Source of the DNA: Rhizobium etli CFN 42
Lineage (GTDB): Bacteria; Pseudomonadota; Alphaproteobacteria; Rhizobiales; Rhizobiaceae
NCBI RefSeq assembly: GCF_000092045.1
Contig: NC_007761.1
Location: 1,677,001-1,741,000 of the forward strand
Direction of reading: 5' to 3'
DNA length: 64,000 bases
Part shown: positions 60,845 through 64,000 of the stretch, in pieces
Numbering within the stretch: position 1 is the stretch's first letter
Layout of the letters: every line of letters starts with the position of its first letter
Position numbers and translations under genes: made by a program
The notes under the pieces: generated by a model
The model's database searches: none
What the model saw: only the letters and a program-made list of their open reading frames with translations
Told to the model about the DNA's origin: nothing

Positions 60845-63304
60845 ATGCTTAGACTTCTTGGATATTTCTTCGGAATGGCCTGCGTCCTGTTTCTGGTCGC
60901 GGCGGCGGGCATTGCCATCTATCTCGCCAATGTCGCCAGGGATCTTCCGGACTATGCTGTTCTGAACAGCTACGCGCCGCCGGTGACGACCCGCGTCCAT
61001 GCCGGCAACGGCGCTCTCATGGCCGAATATGCCAAGGAAAAACGTCTCTTCCTGCCGATCCAGGCCATTCCCGACCGGGTCAAGGCCGCTTTCCTGTCGG
61101 CCGAGGACAAGAATTTCTACAACCATCCGGGCGTCGACCTCACCGGTCTCGGCCGTGCAATCCTCGTCAATCTGCAGAATTTCGGTTCGGGCCGCCGCCC
61201 GGTCGGCGCCTCTACAATCACCCAGCAGGTGGCCAAGAACTTCCTTTTGAGCTCGGATCAGACGATCGATCGCAAGATCAAGGAAGCAATTCTCTCCTTC
61301 CGCATCGAGCAGGCCTACAGCAAGGACAAGATTCTCGAGCTCTACCTGAACGAGATATTTTTCGGCCTGAATTCCTACGGCATCGCTGGCGCCGCACTCA
61401 CTTATTTCAACAAGTCCGTTACCGAATTGACCGTTGCCGAGGCCGCCTATCTGGCATCGCTGCCGAAAGGTCCTGCCAATTATCATCCTTTCCGCCATCC
61501 GGAGGCTGCGCTCGAGCGCCGCAACTGGGTGATCGACCGCATGGTCGAGAACGGCTATGTCAGCCAGAGCGACGGCGCCGAAGCCAAGAAGCAGCCGCTG
61601 GGCGTTACCGCCCGCAGCACCGGTCCTTCGCTCTTCGCTTCCGACTATTTCGCCGAAGCCGTGCGCCGCCAGCTCATCGATCAATATGGCGAGAAGGTGC
61701 TCTATGAGGGCGGCCTTTCCGTGCGGACCTCGCTCGATCCGCAGATGCAGCTTGCCGCCCGCAAGGCGCTGCAGGACGGCCTCGTCACTTATGACGAGCG
61801 CCGCGGTTTCCATGGACCCATCAAGCAGATCGATGCAAGCGGCGACTGGGGCAAGGCGCTTGCCGATATTCCCGCGCTGTCCGACGTGCCGGAATGGCGC
61901 CTCGCCGTCGTGCTCGCCGCATCGGATAACAATGTGGACATCGGCCTGCAGCCGGCCAAGGACGGCAGCGGCAAGGTTGCGGCGGACCGTCTGCGCGGCA
62001 CCATCGACGCCAAGAGCATGCAGTGGGCCTACCGCTCGGCGGACGGCTCGCGCAAGACCGCAAAATCGCCGGCCGGCGTCTTGAGCCCGGGCGACGTCGT
62101 CTATGTCGAGAAGCTCGGCGACGAGTCGTCGACCTCCTACCGTCTGCGCCAGCCCCCGAAGGTACAGGGCGGCCTTGTCGCCATGGATCCGAAGACTGGG
62201 CGCGTGCTCGCCATGGTCGGCGGTTTCTCCTATGCCCAGTCCGAATTCAACCGCGCCACCCAGGCGATGCGCCAGCCGGGCTCCTCCTTCAAGCCCTTCG
62301 TCTACGCAGCGGCGATGGACAATGGCTATACGCCAGCCTCCGTCATCATGGACGCGCCGATCGAGATCGTCTCGGGCGGCCAGGTCTGGAAGCCGGAGAA
62401 CTACGGCGGCGAAGTCGGCGGCCCGTCGACGCTGCGCTCGGGCATCGAGCATTCGCGCAACCTGATGACGGTGCGCCTCGCCAACGATCTCGGCATGAAT
62501 ATCGTTGCCGAATATGCCGAACGCTTCGGTATCTACGATCACATGCTGCCGGTTCTCTCCATGTCGCTCGGCGCAGGCGACACGACAGTGCTGCGCATGG
62601 TCTCCGCCTATTCGGTCATTGCCAATGGCGGCAAGCAGATCAAGCCGACGCTGATCGACCGTATCCAGGACCGCTACGGCAAGACGATCTTCAAGCATGA
62701 GGAGCGCCTCTGCGAGGGCTGCAATGCCGGCGACTGGCAGAACCAGGAAGAGCCTAATGTCGTCGACAACCGCGAAACCGTCCTCGACCCGATGACCGCC
62801 TACCAGATCACCTCGATGATGCAGGGCGTCATCCAGCGCGGCACCGCTGCCGGCAAGATCGATCTCGGCGGCCGCGACGTCGCCGGAAAGACCGGCACCA
62901 CCAATGACGAGAAGGATGCCTGGTTCGTCGGTTTCACGCCGGATCTGGTCGCCGGCCTCTATATGGGCTTCGATACGCCGGCCCCGCTCGGCCGCGGCGG
63001 TACCGGCGGCGGTCTATCCGCGCCGATTTTCAACGAATTCATGCAGGCCGCCGTCAAGGACATGCCGGAATCGAAATTCGTCATTCCGCAGGGCATGAAC
63101 CTGATCCCGATCGACCGCAAGACCGGCATGGCCGCCGCCGACGGCGATCCGAACACGATCGTCGAAGCCTTCAAGCCCGGCACCGGACCTGCCGACAGCT
63201 TCTCCGTCATCGGCATGGACAGCACCATGGCGCCGGAGGAGATCTTGAAGACCTCGCCTCAGGCCAACCAGGCCGTTCAGACCGGCACGCCAGGCCTCTT
63301 CTGA
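60845..63304 (+). CDS. mrcA: Penicillin-binding protein 1A
   Basis: An 819-residue bifunctional peptidoglycan synthase. Residues 1-28 are a membrane anchor. The glycosyltransferase domain carries the catalytic Glu in 'FLSAEDKNFYNHPGVDL' (about residue 85) and 'RRPVGASTITQQVAKNFLL'. The transpeptidase domain has SxxK in 'QPGSSFKPFVYAAAMDNGY' (about residue 478), SxN in 'EHSRNLMTVRLAND' and KTG in 'VAGKTGTTNDEKDAWFVG' (about residue 682). In Rhizobiales PBP1A is the main synthase for polar elongation. An upstream amidase gene and the prfB gene downstream are on the same strand. The start ATG at 60845 has only a weak upstream site. Confidence 0.96.
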   Translation: MLRLLGYFFGMACVLFLVAAAGIAIYLANVARDLPDYAVLNSYAPPVTTRVHAGNGALMAEYAKEKRLFLPIQAIPDRVKAAFLSAEDKNFYNHPGVDLTGLGRAILVNLQNFGSGRRPVGASTITQQVAKNFLLSSDQTIDRKIKEAILSFRIEQAYSKDKILELYLNEIFFGLNSYGIAGAALTYFNKSVTELTVAEAAYLASLPKGPANYHPFRHPEAALERRNWVIDRMVENGYVSQSDGAEAKKQPLGVTARSTGPSLFASDYFAEAVRRQLIDQYGEKVLYEGGLSVRTSLDPQMQLAARKALQDGLVTYDERRGFHGPIKQIDASGDWGKALADIPALSDVPEWRLAVVLAASDNNVDIGLQPAKDGSGKVAADRLRGTIDAKSMQWAYRSADGSRKTAKSPAGVLSPGDVVYVEKLGDESSTSYRLRQPPKVQGGLVAMDPKTGRVLAMVGGFSYAQSEFNRATQAMRQPGSSFKPFVYAAAMDNGYTPASVIMDAPIEIVSGGQVWKPENYGGEVGGPSTLRSGIEHSRNLMTVRLANDLGMNIVAEYAERFGIYDHMLPVLSMSLGAGDTTVLRMVSAYSVIANGGKQIKPTLIDRIQDRYGKTIFKHEERLCEGCNAGDWQNQEEPNVVDNRETVLDPMTAYQITSMMQGVIQRGTAAGKIDLGGRDVAGKTGTTNDEKDAWFVGFTPDLVAGLYMGFDTPAPLGRGGTGGGLSAPIFNEFMQAAVKDMPESKFVIPQGMNLIPIDRKTGMAAADGDPNTIVEAFKPGTGPADSFSVIGMDSTMAPEEILKTSPQANQAVQTGTPGLF

Positions 63305-63405
63305 GCCTCATCCAATTTTGGAAGCCCGCCCCGGCTCTTTACATCCGCGGCGGGCGTCTCTATGTCACCAGCACTCGAAGAAGACCGTTACAGAGAAGCA
63401 GGAAA

Positions 63406-64000
63406 ATGCGAGCCGAAATCGAAAACGTGGTCGATGAAACCAAGCAGGCTATCACCCTGCTGAGGAGGCATCTTTGACTGGGACCAGGCGATAAGACGAC
63501 TGGACTGGTTGAACAACAAGGCAGAGGATCCGAACCTCTGGAACGATGCGCAGGAAGCGCAGAAGCTGATGCGCGAGCGCCAGCAGCTCGATGACGGAGT
63601 TAACGGCGTCCGGCAGCTGGAACAGCAGCTGAAAGACAATGTCGAACTGGTCGAGTTGGGTGAGGAAGAAGGCGACGAAGGCATCGTCAAAGAGGCCGAG
63701 GACGCCTTGAAGGCACTGAAGGCAGAGGCCGCGCGCCGCCAGGTGGAGGCGATGCTCTCCGGCGAGGCCGACAGCAACGACACCTATCTGGAAGTCCATT
63801 CCGGCGCCGGCGGCACCGAAAGTCAGGACTGGGCCAACATGCTGTTGCGCATGTACACCCGCTGGGCGGAACGCCAGCGCTTCAAGGTCGAGCTTCTCGA
63901 AGTCCATGACGGCGAAGAGGCTGGCATCAAGTCCGCCACCCTGCTCGTCAAGGGCCACAATGCTTATGGCTGGTTGAAGACGGAATCGGGCGTGCATCGT
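63406..64000 (+). CDS. prfB: Peptide chain release factor 2 with programmed frameshift (3' end outside window)
   Basis: RF2 recognises UAA and UGA stop codons. The first segment is 23 codons (63406-63474) and ends at an in-frame TGA (63475-63477). A +1 shift after CTT continues the protein at GAC 63476 as 'DWDQAIRRLDWLNNKAED', running open to the end of the window. The N-terminal coiled-coil and 'YLEVHSGAGGTESQDWANML' are typical RF2 regions; the GGQ catalytic loop and the stop-recognition motif SPF lie beyond the window. The gene should not be annotated as broken. Confidence 0.95.
63463..63477 (+). promoter_or_regulatory. Programmed +1 frameshift site of prfB
   Basis: AGGAGG (63463-63468), a 3-base spacer CAT, then CTT-TGA-C (63472-63478). 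This matches the E. coli autoregulatory layout: an internal Shine-Dalgarno sequence three bases before the slippery CTT and a poor-context UGA read by RF2 itself. Confidence 0.95.

Noticed and set aside
60710..62698. A 662-codon minus frame opposite mrcA
   Set aside because: It lies antisense to a clear PBP1A gene; composition is Arg/Ala/His-rich and no family is recognisable.
63406..63477. Stop codon in prfB as a sign of a pseudogene
   Set aside because: The context AGGAGG-CAT-CTT-TGA-C is the known programmed frameshift site, and the +1 frame continues as RF2.

Overview
The window looks like a chromosomal segment of a fast-growing Rhizobium (R. leguminosarum / R. etli group). The evidence is high GC with strong G/C at third codon positions; a 14-subunit nuo operon with rhizobial extra genes; a divK-pleD pair; proS-lolC-lolD; a pyrB-pyrC-plsY-dprA run followed by topA-rnr; a very large RNase E with an acidic insertion; and GTTC-N7-GTTC (alphaproteobacterial LexA) boxes. 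The species call is inference; no rRNA or symbiosis gene is present to test it.

Layout. 1-4.9 kb: housekeeping and accessory genes (phytase-like esterase fragment, aldo/keto reductase, cupin, methyltransferase, glutathione peroxidase, a small exported protein). 5.1-5.8 kb: tRNA-Val and two identical tRNA-Asp genes. 6.1-22.8 kb: complex I operon nuoA-N. Four extra genes sit inside it: a four-helix-bundle (S23/IVS-type) gene between nuoC and nuoD flanked by imperfect inverted repeats, a small exported protein between nuoD and nuoE, a C-terminal helix-hairpin-helix extension on NuoE, and a separate gene with the same domain after nuoF. 22.8-26.0 kb: birA, rnj, mce, DUF1467, continuing the nuo direction. 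26.6-30.0 kb: proS-lolC-lolD. 30.0-38.9 kb: a replication/repair neighbourhood with dnaE, dinB, an L,D-transpeptidase, a GNAT protein, a HAD-like protein and DUF3572. 39.1-40.8 kb: divK-pleD (cell cycle and cyclic-di-GMP). 41.6-53.1 kb, mostly minus strand: rpmG, an MFS transporter, DUF983, rnr, topA, dprA, plsY, a degenerate dihydroorotase and pyrB. 53.3-64 kb: AidB-like acyl-CoA dehydrogenase, a VapBC toxin-antitoxin pair, rne, amiC, mrcA and the start of prfB with its programmed frameshift.

The most interesting signal is at 30.4-30.85 kb. One intergenic region carries two exact GAAC-N7-GAAC boxes, each placed at the promoter of one of two divergent genes: a DUF5680 gene (minus) and a 28-residue single-membrane-span microprotein (plus) with a perfect ribosome-binding site. 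A third exact box lies between divergent dinB and a GNAT gene at 37.33 kb. I infer an SOS-induced microprotein comparable in size and logic to the Caulobacter division inhibitor SidA, next to dnaE. Other observations: the inserted four-helix-bundle gene in the respiratory operon, the shared DNA-binding-type domain on two complex I operon products, and a PyrC paralogue that has lost catalytic residues.
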